Assembly (NCBI RefSeq): GCF_051014685.1
Contig: NW_027478417.1
Span: forward strand, 682,001 to 746,000
Origin: Ptiloglossa arizonensis
Taxonomy: Eukaryota; Arthropoda; Insecta; Hymenoptera; Colletidae
Length of the DNA: 64,000 bases
Direction of reading: 5' to 3'
Numbering within the stretch: position 1 is the first letter of the stretch; each line of letters opens with the position of its first letter. Under the pieces are notes generated by a model, which had not been told where the DNA came from, did not search any database, and saw only the letters and a list, made by a program, of their open reading frames with translations. Shown here piece after piece: positions 7,211-20,822 of the stretch. A program made the translations under genes and the position numbers.

Positions 7211-10200
7211 TTTTGATCGTTTCTCATACATTCCTTAACTTCAAACTCCCATATCTAGCGAACGGATTGACGAACTCGAGTAATTCCTGTTGAATCTGAA
7301 AGCAGAAACTCGCCCGATTACAACGGTTTGTGTATTTTTGCCCTAGACAATAGTAGTTATTGGTTTCGAGTATCAGATTCCGCAAATTTTGATGGTTTCT
7401 CAAACGTTCCTTAACTTCAAACTCGCATATCTCGCGACAGGATTGACGAACTCGAGAAATTCCAGTTGCACCTGAAAGTACAAACTCGTCCGATTACAAC
7501 GGTATATGTATTTTTCCCCTAGGGCATTCTAGTTATACGTTTCAAACATCAGAATTGCGAAAATTTCGATGGTTTCTCAACCACTCCTTAACTTTGTGCC
7601 CCCATATCTCGCGAACGGATTGACGAACTCGAGAAATTCCTGTTGCATCTGAAAGTACAAACTCGCCCGATTACAACGGTATATGTATTTTTCCCCTAGG
7701 CCTTATTAGTTATACGTTTCAAACATCAGAATTGCGAAAATTTTTGTGGTTCCTAAACCATTTCTTAAATCCAAACTCCCATATCTCGCGAGCGGATTGA
7801 TGAATCCGAAAAATTCCTGTTGCGCCTGAAAGTAGAAACTCGCCCGATTACAACGGTATGTGTATTTTACCCCTAGGCCATTGTAGTTATTGGTTTCGAG
7901 TATCAGACTTGCGAAAATTTTGATCGTTTCTCAACCATTCCTTAACTTCAAACTCCCATATCTAGCGAACGGATTGACGAACTCGAGTAATTCCTGTTGA
8001 ATCTGAAAGCAGAAACTCGCCCGATTACAACGGTATGTGTATTTTTGCCCTAGACAATAGTAGTTATTGGTTTCGAGTATCAGATTCCGCAAATTTTGAT
8101 GGTTTCTCAAACGTTCCTTAACTTCAAACTCCCATATCTCGCGAACGGATTGACGACCTCGAGAAATTCCTGTTGCATCTGAAAGTATAAACTCTCCCGA
8201 TTACAACGGTGTGTGTATTTTTGCCCTAGACCATGGTAGTTATTGGTTTCGAGTATCAGATTCCGAAAATTTTGATGGTTTCTCAACCATTCCTTAATTT
8301 CAAACTCTCATCTCTCCCGAACGGATTGAGGAAATCGAGAAATTGCTGTTGCATCTGAAAGTAGAACCTCGCCCCATTACAACGGTATGTGTATTTTTGC
8401 CCTAGACCATAGTAGTTAATGGTTTCGAGTATCAGATTCCGAAAATTTTGATGGTTTCTCAACCATTCCTTAACTTCAAGCTCCCATATCTCGCGAACGG
8501 ATTGACCAACTCGAGAAATTCCTGTTGTATCTGAAAGTAGAAACTTGCCCGATTACAATGGTGTGTGTACTTTTCCCCAAGGCCATTCCAGTTATTGGTT
8601 TCGAGTATCAGACTTGCGAAAATTTTGATGGTTTCTCAACCATTCCTTAATTTCAAACTCGCATATCTCGCGAACAGATTGACGAACTCGCGAAGTTCCT
8701 GTTGCATCTGAAAGCAGACACACGCCCGATTACAACGGTATGCGTATTTTTGCCCTAGACCATAGTAGTTATTGGTTTCGAGTATCAGATTCCGAAAATT
8801 TTGATGGTTTCCCAACCATTCCTTAAATTCAAACTCCCATATCTCGCGAACGGATTGAAGAACTCGAGAAATTCCTCTTGCATCTGAAGGTAGAAACTCG
8901 CCCGATTACAATGGTGTGTGTGCTTTTCCCCTAGGCCATTCCAGTTGTTCGTTTCGAGTATCAGACTTGCGAAAATTTTGATGGTTTCTCAACCATTCCT
9001 TAACTTCAAACTCCAATATCTCGCGAAAGGATTGACGAACTCGAGTAATTCCTGTTGAATCTGAAAGCAGACACTCGCCCGATTACAACGGTATGTGTAT
9101 TTTTGCCCTAGACCATAGTAGTTAATGGTTTCGAGTATCAGATTCCGAAAATTTTGATGGTTTCTCAACCATTCCTTAATTTCAAACTCGCATATCTCGC
9201 GAACAGATTGACGAACTCGCGAAGTTCCTGTTGCATCTGAAAGCAGACACACGCCCGATTACAACGGTATGCGTATTTTTGCCCTAGACCATAGTAGTTA
9301 TTGGTTTCGAGTATCAGATTCCGAAAATTTTGATGGTTTCTCAACCATTCCTTAACTTCAAACTCCAATATCTCGCGAACGGATTGACGAACTCGAGAAA
9401 TTCCTGTTGCATCTGAAAGTAGAAACTTGCCCGATTACAACGGTGTGTGTACTTTTCCCCAAGGCCATTCCAGTTATTGGTTTCGAGTATCAGACTTGCG
9501 AAAATTTTGATCTTTTCTCAACCATTCCTTAACTTCAAACTCCAATATCTCGCGAAAGGATTGACGAACTCGAGTAATTCCTGTTGAATCTGAAAGCAGA
9601 CACTCGCCCGATTACAACGGTATGTGTATTTTTGCCCTAGACCATAGTAGTTAATGGTTCCGAGTATCAGATTCCGAAAATTTTGATGGTTTCTCAACCA
9701 TTCTTTAACTTCAAACTCCCATATCTCGCGAACGGATTGACGAACTCGAGAAATACCTGTTGCATCTGAAAGTAGAAACTTGCCCGATTACAAAGGTGTG
9801 TGTACTTTTCCCCAAGGCCATTCCAGTTATTGGTTTCGAGTATCAGACTTGCGAAAATTTTGATCTTTTCTCAACCATTCCTTAACTTCAAACTCCCATA
9901 TCTCGCGAACGGATTGACGAACTCGAGTAATTCTTGTTGAATCTGAAAGCAGACACTCGCCCGATTGCAACGGTATGTGTATTTTTGCCCTAGACCATAG
10001 TAGTTATTGGTTTCGAGTATCAGATTCCGCAAATTTTGATGGTTTCTCAACCATTCCATAACTTCAAACTCCCATATCTCGCGAGCGGATTGACGAACTC
10101 GAGAAATTCCTGTTGCACCTGAAAGTAGAAGCTCGCCCGATTACAACGGTATTTGAATTTTTCCCCTAGGCCATTATAGTTATTGGTTTCGAGTATCAGA

Positions 10201-12999
10201 CTTGCGAAAATTTTGATGGTTTCTCAACCATTCCTTAACTTCAAGCTACCATATCTCGCGAACGGATTGACGAACTCGAGAAATTCCTGTTGTATCTGAA
10301 AGTAGAAACTCGCCCGATTACAATGGTGTGTGTACTTTTCCCCTAGGCCATTCCAGTTATTGGTTTCGAGTATCAGATTTGCGAAAATTTTGATGGTTTC
10401 TCAACCATTCCTTAACTTCAAACTCCCATATCTCGCGAACGGATTGACGAAGTCGAGAAATTCCTGTTGCATCTGAAAGCAGAAACTCGCCCGATTACAA
10501 CGGTATGTGTATTTTTGCCCTAGGCCATAGTAGTTACTGATTTCGAGTATCAGACTCAGGAAAATTGTTATGGTTTCTCAACCATTCCTTAACTTCAAAT
10601 TCCCATATCTCGCGAACGGATTGAGGTAATCGAGAAGTTCCTGTTGCATCTGAAAGTAGAAACTCGCCCGATTACAGCAGTATGTGTATTTTTCCCCTTG
10701 GCCATTGTAGTTATTGGTTTCGAGTATCAGACTTGCGAAAATTTTGATGGCTTCTCAACCATTCTTTAATTTCAAACTCGCATATCTCGCGACAGAATTG
10801 ACGAACTCGAGAAATTCCTGTTGCATCTGAAAGCAGAAACTCGCCCGATTACAACGGTATGTGTATTTTTGCCCTAGACCATAGTAGTTATTGGTTTCGA
10901 GTATCAGATTCCGAAAATTTTGATGGTTTCTCAACCATTCCTTAACTTCAAACCCCCATATCTCGCGAACGGATTGACGAACTCGAGAAATTCCTCTTGC
11001 ATCTGAAAGCAGAAACTCGCCCGATTACAACGGTATGTGTATTTTTGCCCTAGACCATGGTAGTTATTGGTTTCGAGTATCAGATTCCGAAAATTTTGAT
11101 GGTTTCTCAACCATTCCTTAATTTCAAACTCCCATCTCTCCCGAACGGATTGAGGAAATCGAGAAATTGCTGTTGCATCTGAAAGTAGAACCTCGCCCCA
11201 TTACAACAGTATGTGTATTTTTGCCCTAGACCATAGTGGTTAATGGTTTCGAGTATCAGATTCCGAAAATTTTGATGGTTTCTCAACCATTCCTTAACTT
11301 CAAACTCCCATATCTCGCGAACGGATTGATGAACTCGAGAAATTCCTGTTGTATCTGAAAGTAGAAACTCGCCCGGTTACAATGGTGTGTGTACTTTTCC
11401 CCTAGGCCATTCCAGTTATTGGTTTCGAGTATCAGATTTGCGAAAATTTTGATGGTTTCAAAACCATTCCTTAACTTCAAACTCCCATATCTCCCGAACG
11501 GATTGAGGAAATCGAGAAATTCCTGTTGCATCTGAAAGTAGAACCTCGCCCCATTACAACGGTATTTGTATTTTTGCCCTAGACCATAGTAGTTAATGGT
11601 TTCGAGTATCAGATTCCGAAAATTTTGATGGTTTCTCAACAATTCCTTAACTTCAAGCTCCCATATCTCGCGAACGGATTGACCAACTCGAGAAATTCCT
11701 GTTGTATCTGAAAGTAGAAACTTGCCCGATTACAATGGTGTGTGTACTTTTCCCCAAGGCCATTCCAGTTATTGGTTTCGAGTATCAGACTTGCGAAAAT
11801 TTTGATGGCTTCTCAACCATTCTTTAATTTCAAACTCGCATATCTCGCGACAGAATTGACGAACTCGAGAAATTCCTGTTGCATCTGAAAGCAGAAACTC
11901 GCCCGATTACAACGGTATGTGTATTTTTGCCCTAGACCATAGTAGTTATTGGTTTCGAGTATCAGACTTGCGAAAATATTGATGGTTTCTCAACCATTCC
12001 TTAATTTCAAACTCGCATATCTCGCGAACGGATTGACGAACTCGAGAAATTCCTGTTGCATCTGAAAGTAGAACCTCGCCCCATTACAACGGTATGTGTA
12101 TTTTTGCCCTAGACCATAGTAGTTAATGGTTTGGAGTATCAGATTCCGAAAATTTTGATGGTTTCTCAACCATTCCTTAATTTCAAACTCGCATATATCG
12201 CGAACAGATTGACGAACTCGCGAAGTTCCTGTTGCATCTGAAAGCAGACACACGCCCGATTACAACCGTATGCGTATTTTTGCCCTAGACCATAGTAGTT
12301 ATTAGTTTCGAGTATCAGATTCCGAAAATTTTGATGGTTTCCCAACCATTCCTTAAATTCAAACTCCCATATCTCGCGAACGGATTGAAGAACTCGAGAA
12401 ATTCCTCTAGCATCTGAAAGTATAATAGAAGCTCGCGCAATTACAACGGTATGCGTATTTTTGCCCTAGGCCATAGTAGTTATTGGTTTCGAGTATCAGA
12501 CTTGCGAAAATTTTGATGGTTTCTCAACCATTCCTTAACTTCAAACTCCCATACCTCGCGAACGGATTGACGAACTCGAGAAATTCCTGTTGCATCTGAA
12601 GGTAGAAACTCGCCCGATTACAATGGTGTGTGTGCTTTTCCCCTAGGCCATTCCAGTTGTTCGTTTCGAGTATCAGACTTGCGAAAATTTTGATGGTTTC
12701 TCAACCATTCCTTAATTTCAAACTCGCATATCTCGCGAACGGATTGACGAACTCGAGAAATTCCTGTTGCATCTGAAAGTAGAACCTCGCCCCATTACAA
12801 CGGTATGTGTATTTTTGCCCTAGACCATAGTAGTTAATGGTTTCGAGTATCAGATTCCGAAAATTTTGATGGTTTCTCAACCATTCCTTAACTTCAAGCT
12901 CCCATATCTCGCGAACGGATTGACCAACTCGAGAAATTCCTGTTGTATCTGAAAGTAGAAACTTGCCGGATTACAATGGTGTGTGTACTTTTCCCCAAG

Positions 13000-15900
13000 G
13001 CCATTCCAGTTATTGGTTTCGAGTATCAGACTTGCGAAAATTTTGATGGTTTCTCAACCATTCCTTAACTTCAAACTCCCATATCTCGCGAACGGATTGA
13101 CGAAGTCGAGAAATTCCTGTTGCATCTGAAAGCAGAAACTCGCCCGATTACAACGGTATGTGTATTTTTGCCCTAGGCCATAGTAGTTACTGATTTCGAG
13201 TATCAGACTCGCGAAAATTTTTATGGTTTCTCAACCATTCCTTAACTTCAAATTCCCATATCTCGCGAACGGATTGAGGAAATCGAGAAGTTCCTGTTGC
13301 ATCTGAAAGTAGAAACTCGCCCGATTACAACAGTATGTGTATTTTTCCCCTTGGCCATTGTAGTTATTGGTTTCGAGTATCAGACTTGCGAAAATTTTGA
13401 TGGCTTCTCAACCATTCTTTAATTTCAAACTCGCATATCTCGCGACAGGATTGACGAACTCGAGAAATTCCTGTTGCACCTGAAAGTAGAAACTCGCCCG
13501 ATTAAAATGGTGTGTGTACTTTTCCCCTAGGCCATTCCAGTTATTGGTTTCGTGTATCAGACTTGCGAAAATTTTGATGGTTTCTCAACCATTCCTTAAC
13601 TTCAAACTCCAATATCTCGCGAACGGATTGACGAACTCGAGAAATTCCTGTTGCATCTGAAAGTAGAAACGTGCCCGATTACAACGGTGTGTGTACTTTT
13701 CCCCGAGGCCATTCCAGTTATTGGTTTCGAGTATCAGACTTGCGAAAATTTTGATCTTTTCTCAACCATTCCTTAACTTCAAACTCCAATATCTCGCGAA
13801 CGGATTGACGAACTCGAGTAATTCTTGTTGAATCTGAAAGCAGACACTCGCCCGATTGCAACGGTATGTGTATTTTTGCCCTAGACCATAGTAGTTATTG
13901 GTTTCGAGTATCAGATTCCGCAAATTTTGATGGTTTCTCAACCATTCCATAACTTCAAACTCCCATATCTCGCGAGCGGATTGACGAACACGAGAAATTC
14001 CTGTTGCACCAGAAAGTAGAAGCTCGCCCGATTACAACGGTATTTGAATTTTTCCCCTAGGCCATTATAGTTATTGGTTTCGAGTATCAGACTTGCGAAA
14101 ATTTTGATGGTTTCTCAACCATTCCTTAACTTCAAACTCCCATATCTCGCGAACTGATTGACGAACTCGAGAAATTCCTCTTGCATCTGAAAGCAGAAAC
14201 TCGCCCGATTACAACGGTATGTGTATTTTTGCCCTAGACCATGGTAGTTATTGGTTTCGAGTATCAGATTTCGAAAATTTTGATGGTTTCTCAACCATTC
14301 CTTAATTTCAAACTCCCATCTCTCCCGAACGGATTGAGGAAATCGAGAAATTGCTGTTGCATCTGAAAGTAGAACCTCGCCCCATTACAACGGTATGTGT
14401 ATTTTTGCCCTAGACCATAGTGGTTAATTGTTTCGAGTATCAGATTCCGAAAATTTTGATGGTTTCTCAACCATTCCTTAACTTCAAACTCCCATATCTC
14501 GCGAACGGATTGACGAACTCGAGAAATTCCTGTTGTATCTGAAAGTAGAAACTCGCCCGATTACAATGGTGTGTGTACTTTTCCCCTAGGCCATACCAGT
14601 TATTGGTTTCGAGTATCAGATTTGCGAAAATTTTGATGGTTTCAAAACCATTCCTAAACTTCAAACTCCCATATCTCCCGAACGGATTGAGGAAATCGAG
14701 AAATTCCTGTTGCATCTCAAAGTAGAACCTCGCCCCATTACAACGGTGTGTGTATTTTTGCCCTAGACCATAGTAGTTAATGGTTTCGAGTATCAGATTC
14801 CGAAAATTTTGATGGTTTCTCAACCATTCCTTAACTTCAAGCTCCCATATCTCGCGAACGGATTGACCAACTCGAGAAATTCCTGTTGTATCTGAAAGTA
14901 GAAACTTGCCCGATTACAATGGTGTGTGTACTTTTCCCCAAGGCCATTCCAGTTGTTCGTTTCGAGTATCAGACTTGCGAAAATTTTGATGGTTTCTCAA
15001 CCATTCCTTAATTTCAAACTCGCATATCTCGCGAACGGATTGACGAACTCGAGAAATTCCTGTTGCATCTGAAAGTAGAACCTCGCCCCATTACAACGGT
15101 ATGTGTATTTTTGCCCTAGACCGTAGTAGTTAATGGTTTCGAGTATCAGATTCCGAAAATTTTGATGGTTTCTCAACCATTCCTTAATTTCAAACTCGCA
15201 TGTCTCGCGAACAGATTGACGAACTCGCGAAGTTCCTGTTGCATCTGAAAGAAGACACACGCCCGATTACAACGGTATGCGTATTTTTGCCCTACACCAT
15301 AGTAGTTATTAGTTTCGAGTATCAGATTCCGAAAATTTTGATGGTTTCCCAACCATTCCTTAAATTCAAACTCCCATATCTCGCGAACGGATTGAAGAAC
15401 TCGAGAAATTCCTCTAGCATCTGAAAGTATAATAGAAACTCGCCCAATTACAACGGTATGCGTATTTTTGCCCTAGACCATAGTAGTTATTGGTTTCGAG
15501 TATAAGGCTTGCGAAAATTTTGATGGTTTCTCAACCTTTCCCTAACTTCAAACTCCCATATCTCGCGAACGGATGACGAACTCGAGAAATTCCTGTTGCA
15601 TCTGAAAGCAGAAACCCGCCGGATTACAACGGAATGTGTATTTTTGCCCTAGACAGTAGTAGTTATTGGTTTCGAATATCAGATTCCGAAAATTTTGATG
15701 GTTTCTCAACCATTTCTTAAATCCAAACTCCCATATCTCGCGAGCGGACTGATGAATCCGAAAAATTCCTGTTGCGCCTGAAAGTAGAAACGCGCCCGAT
15801 TACAACGGTATGTGTATTTTACCCCTAGGCCATTGTAGTTATTGTTTTCGAGTATCAGACTTGCAAAAATTTTGATGGTTTCTCAACCATTCCCTAACTT

Positions 15901-17650
15901 CAAACTCCCATATCTCGCGAACGGATTGACGAACTCGAGAAATTCCTGTTGTATCTGAAAGTAGAAACTCGCCCGATTACAATGGTGTGTGTACTTTTCC
16001 CCTTGGCCATTCCAGTTATTGGTTTCGAGTATCAGATTTGCGAAAATTGTGATGGTTTCTCAACCATTCCTTAACTTCAAACTCCCATATCTCGCGAACC
16101 GATTGACGAAGTCGAGAAATTCCTGTTGCATCTGAAAGCAGAAACTCGCCCGATTACAACGGTATGTGTATTTTTGCCCTAGGCCATAGTAGAGACTGAT
16201 TTCGAGTATCAGACTAGCGAAAATTTTTATGGTTTCTCAACCATTCCTTAACTTCAAATTCCCATATCTCGCGAACGGATTGACGAAATCGAGAAGTTCC
16301 TGTTGCATCTGAAATTAGAAACTCGCCCGATTACAACAGTATGTGTATTTTTCCCCTTGGCCATTGTAGTTATTGGTTTCGAGTATCAGACTTGCGAAAA
16401 TTTTTATGGCTTCTCAACCATTCTTTAATTTCAAACTCGCATATCTCGCGACAGGATTGACGAACTCGAGAAATACCTGTTGCATCTGAAAGCAGAAACT
16501 CGGCCGATTACAACCGTATGTGTATTTTTGCCCTAGACCATAGTAGTTATTGGTTTCGTGTATCAGATTCCGAAAATTTTGATGGTTTCTCAACCATTCC
16601 TTAACTTCAAACCCCCATATCTCGCGAACGGTTTGACGAACTCGAGAAATTCCTCTTGCATCTGAAAGTAGAACCTCGCCCCATTACAACGGTATGTGTA
16701 TTTTTGCCCTAGTCCATAGTGGTTAATGGTTTCGAGTATCAGATTCCGAAAATTTTTGATGGTTTCTCAACCATTCCTTAACTTCAAACTCACATATCTC
16801 GCGAACGGATTGACGAACTCGAGAAATTCCTGTTGTATCTGAAAGTAGAACCTCGCTCCATTACAACGGTATGTGTATTTTTGCCCTAGACCATAGTAGT
16901 TAATGGTTTCGAGTAGCAGATTCCGAAAATTTTGATGGTTTCTCAACCATTCCTTAACTTCAAGCTCCCATATCTCGCGAACGGATTGACGAACTCGAGA
17001 AATTCCTGTTGTATCTGAAAGTAGAAACTTGCCCGATTACAATGGTGTGTGTACTTTTCCCCAAGGCCATTCCAGTTATTGGTTTCGAGTATCAGACTTG
17101 CGAAAATTTTGATGGATTCTCAACCATTCCTTAATTTCAAACTCGCATATCTCGCGAACGGATTGACGAACTCGAGAAATTCCTGTTGCATCTGAAAGCA
17201 GAAACTCGCCCGACTACAACAGTATGTGTATTTTTGCCCTAGACCATAGTAGTTAATGGTTCCGAGTATCAAATTCCGAAAACTTTGATGGTTTCTCAAC
17301 CATTCTTTAACTTCAAACTTCCATATCTCGCGAACGGAATGACGAACTCGAGAATTTCCAGTTGCATCTGAAAGTAGAAACTTGCCCGATTACAATGGTG
17401 TGTGTACTTTTCCCCAAGGCCATTCCAGTTATTGGTTTCGAGTATCAGACTTGCGAAAATTTTGATCGTTTCTCAACCATTCCTTAACTTCAAACTCCCA
17501 TATCTCGCGAACGGATTGACGAACTCGGGAAATTCCTCTTGCATCTGAAAGTAGAAGCTCGCCCAATTACAACGGTATGCGTATTTTTGCCCTAGACCAT
17601 AGTATAATAGTTATTGGTTTCGAGTATCAGACTTGCGAAAATTTTGATGG
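13000..17650. repeat. Large satellite duplication, copy 1 (offset 6,914)
   Basis: This block reappears at about 19740-24610. Over roughly 13640-15990 the offset is exactly 6,914 and only three substitutions were noticed: TTAATTG/TTAATGG near 14428/21342, AATAGAA/AATAGGA near 15436/22350, and TTATTGG/TTAGTGG near 15489/22403. Elsewhere the offset shifts by about one monomer: 6,732 before about 13620, 6,737 from about 16260 to 17190, and 6,914 again by 17340. The two copies therefore differ by whole-monomer gains and losses. Confidence 0.9.
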
Positions 17651-18691
17651 TTTCTCAACCATTCCTTAACTTCAAACTCCCATATCTCGCGAACGGATTG
17701 ACGAAGTCGAGAAATTCCTGTTGCATCTGAAAGCAGAAACTCGCCCGATTACAACGGTATGTGTATTTTTGCCCTAGGCCATAGTAGTTACTGATTTCGA
17801 GTATCAGACTCGCGAAAATTTTTATGGTTTCTCAACCATTCCTTAACTTCAAATTCCCATATCTCGCGAACGGATTGAGGAAATCGAGAAGTTCCTGTTG
17901 CATCTGAAAGTAGAAACTCGCCCGATTACAACAGTATGTGTATTTTTCCCCTTGGCCATTGTAGTTATTGGTTTCGAGTATCAGACTTGCGAAAATTTTG
18001 ATGGCTTCTCAACCATTCTTTAATTTCAAACTCGCATATCTCGCGACAGGATTGACGAACTCGAGAAATTCCTGTTGCACCTGAAAGTAGAAACTCGCCC
18101 GATTAAAATGGTGTGTGTACTTTTCCCCTAGGCCATTCCAGTTATTGGTTTCGTGTATCAGACTTGCGAAAATTTTGATGGTTTCTCAACCATTCCTTAA
18201 CTTCAAACTCCAATATCTCGCGAACGGATTGACGAACTCGAGAAATTCCTCTTGCATCTGAAAGTAGAAGCTCGCCCAATTACAACGGTATGCGTATTTT
18301 TGCCCTAGACCATAGTATAATAGTTATTGGTTTCGAGTATCAGACTTGCGAAAATTTTGATGGTTTCTCAACCATTCCTTAACTTCAAACTCCCATATCT
18401 CGCGAACGGATTGACGAAGTCGAGAAATTCCTGTTGCATCTGAAAGTAGAAACGTGCCCGATTACAACGGTGTGTGTACTTTTCCCCGAGGCCATTCCAG
18501 TTATTGGTTTCGAGTATCAGACTTGCGAAAATTTTGATCTTTTCTCAACCATTCCTTAACTTCAAACTCCAATATCTCGCGAACGGATTGACGAACTCGA
18601 GTAATTCTTGTTGAATCTGAAAGCAGACACTCGCCCGATTGCAACGGTATGTGTATTTTTGCCCTAGACCATAGTAGTTATTGGTTTCGTG
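16561..18691. repeat. 12-monomer tandem duplication, copy 1 (2,131 bp)
   Basis: This 2,131-bp block is followed immediately by a second copy at 18692-20822. Diagnostic variants match at the exact offset: GGTTTCGTGTATCAG, CCCCCATATCTCGCG with GGTTTGACG, CCTAGTCCATAGTGG, and two AGTATAATAG insertions. No difference was seen in the stretches compared. The block corresponds to 12 monomers plus a few inserted bases. Confidence 0.92.
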
Positions 18692-20822
18692 TATCAGATT
18701 CCGAAAATTTTGATGGTTTCTCAACCATTCCTTAACTTCAAACCCCCATATCTCGCGAACGGTTTGACGAACTCGAGAAATTCCTCTTGCATCTGAAAGT
18801 AGAACCTCGCCCCATTACAACGGTATGTGTATTTTTGCCCTAGTCCATAGTGGTTAATGGTTTCGAGTATCAGATTCCGAAAATTTTTGATGGTTTCTCA
18901 ACCATTCCTTAACTTCAAACTCACATATCTCGCGAACGGATTGACGAACTCGAGAAATTCCTGTTGTATCTGAAAGTAGAACCTCGCTCCATTACAACGG
19001 TATGTGTATTTTTGCCCTAGACCATAGTAGTTAATGGTTTCGAGTAGCAGATTCCGAAAATTTTGATGGTTTCTCAACCATTCCTTAACTTCAAGCTCCC
19101 ATATCTCGCGAACGGATTGACGAACTCGAGAAATTCCTGTTGTATCTGAAAGTAGAAACTTGCCCGATTACAATGGTGTGTGTACTTTTCCCCAAGGCCA
19201 TTCCAGTTATTGGTTTCGAGTATCAGACTTGCGAAAATTTTGATGGATTCTCAACCATTCCTTAATTTCAAACTCGCATATCTCGCGAACGGATTGACGA
19301 ACTCGAGAAATTCCTGTTGCATCTGAAAGCAGAAACTCGCCCGACTACAACAGTATGTGTATTTTTGCCCTAGACCATAGTAGTTAATGGTTCCGAGTAT
19401 CAAATTCCGAAAACTTTGATGGTTTCTCAACCATTCTTTAACTTCAAACTTCCATATCTCGCGAACGGAATGACGAACTCGAGAATTTCCAGTTGCATCT
19501 GAAAGTAGAAACTTGCCCGATTACAATGGTGTGTGTACTTTTCCCCAAGGCCATTCCAGTTATTGGTTTCGAGTATCAGACTTGCGAAAATTTTGATCGT
19601 TTCTCAACCATTCCTTAACTTCAAACTCCCATATCTCGCGAACGGATTGACGAACTCGGGAAATTCCTCTTGCATCTGAAAGTAGAAGCTCGCCCAATTA
19701 CAACGGTATGCGTATTTTTGCCCTAGACCATAGTATAATAGTTATTGGTTTCGAGTATCAGACTTGCGAAAATTTTGATGGTTTCTCAACCATTCCTTAA
19801 CTTCAAACTCCCATATCTCGCGAACGGATTGACGAAGTCGAGAAATTCCTGTTGCATCTGAAAGCAGAAACTCGCCCGATTACAACGGTATGTGTATTTT
19901 TGCCCTAGGCCATAGTAGTTACTGATTTCGAGTATCAGACTCGCGAAAATTTTTATGGTTTCTCAACCATTCCTTAACTTCAAATTCCCATATCTCGCGA
20001 ACGGATTGAGGAAATCGAGAAGTTCCTGTTGCATCTGAAAGTAGAAACTCGCCCGATTACAACAGTATGTGTATTTTTCCCCTTGGCCATTGTAGTTATT
20101 GGTTTCGAGTATCAGACTTGCGAAAATTTTGATGGCTTCTCAACCATTCTTTAATTTCAAACTCGCATATCTCGCGACAGGATTGACGAACTCGAGAAAT
20201 TCCTGTTGCACCTGAAAGTAGAAACTCGCCCGATTAAAATGGTGTGTGTACTTTTCCCCTAGGCCATTCCAGTTATTGGTTTCGTGTATCAGACTTGCGA
20301 AAATTTTGATGGTTTCTCAACCATTCCTTAACTTCAAACTCCAATATCTCGCGAACGGATTGACGAACTCGAGAAATTCCTCTTGCATCTGAAAGTAGAA
20401 GCTCGCCCAATTACAACGGTATGCGTATTTTTGCCCTAGACCATAGTATAATAGTTATTGGTTTCGAGTATCAGACTTGCGAAAATTTTGATGGTTTCTC
20501 AACCATTCCTTAACTTCAAACTCCCATATCTCGCGAACGGATTGACGAAGTCGAGAAATTCCTGTTGCATCTGAAAGTAGAAACGTGCCCGATTACAACG
20601 GTGTGTGTACTTTTCCCCGAGGCCATTCCAGTTATTGGTTTCGAGTATCAGACTTGCGAAAATTTTGATCTTTTCTCAACCATTCCTTAACTTCAAACTC
20701 CAATATCTCGCGAACGGATTGACGAACTCGAGTAATTCTTGTTGAATCTGAAAGCAGACACTCGCCCGATTGCAACGGTATGTGTATTTTTGCCCTAGAC
20801 CATAGTAGTTATTGGTTTCGAG
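18692..20822. repeat. 12-monomer tandem duplication, copy 2
   Basis: Direct second copy of 16561-18691. Identity ends a few bases past 20822, where copy 1 continues ATTCCGAAAATT and this one continues ATTCCGCAAATT, as in the 13.9-kb region. So the copy ends by rejoining the larger 6,914-bp duplication. Confidence 0.92.
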
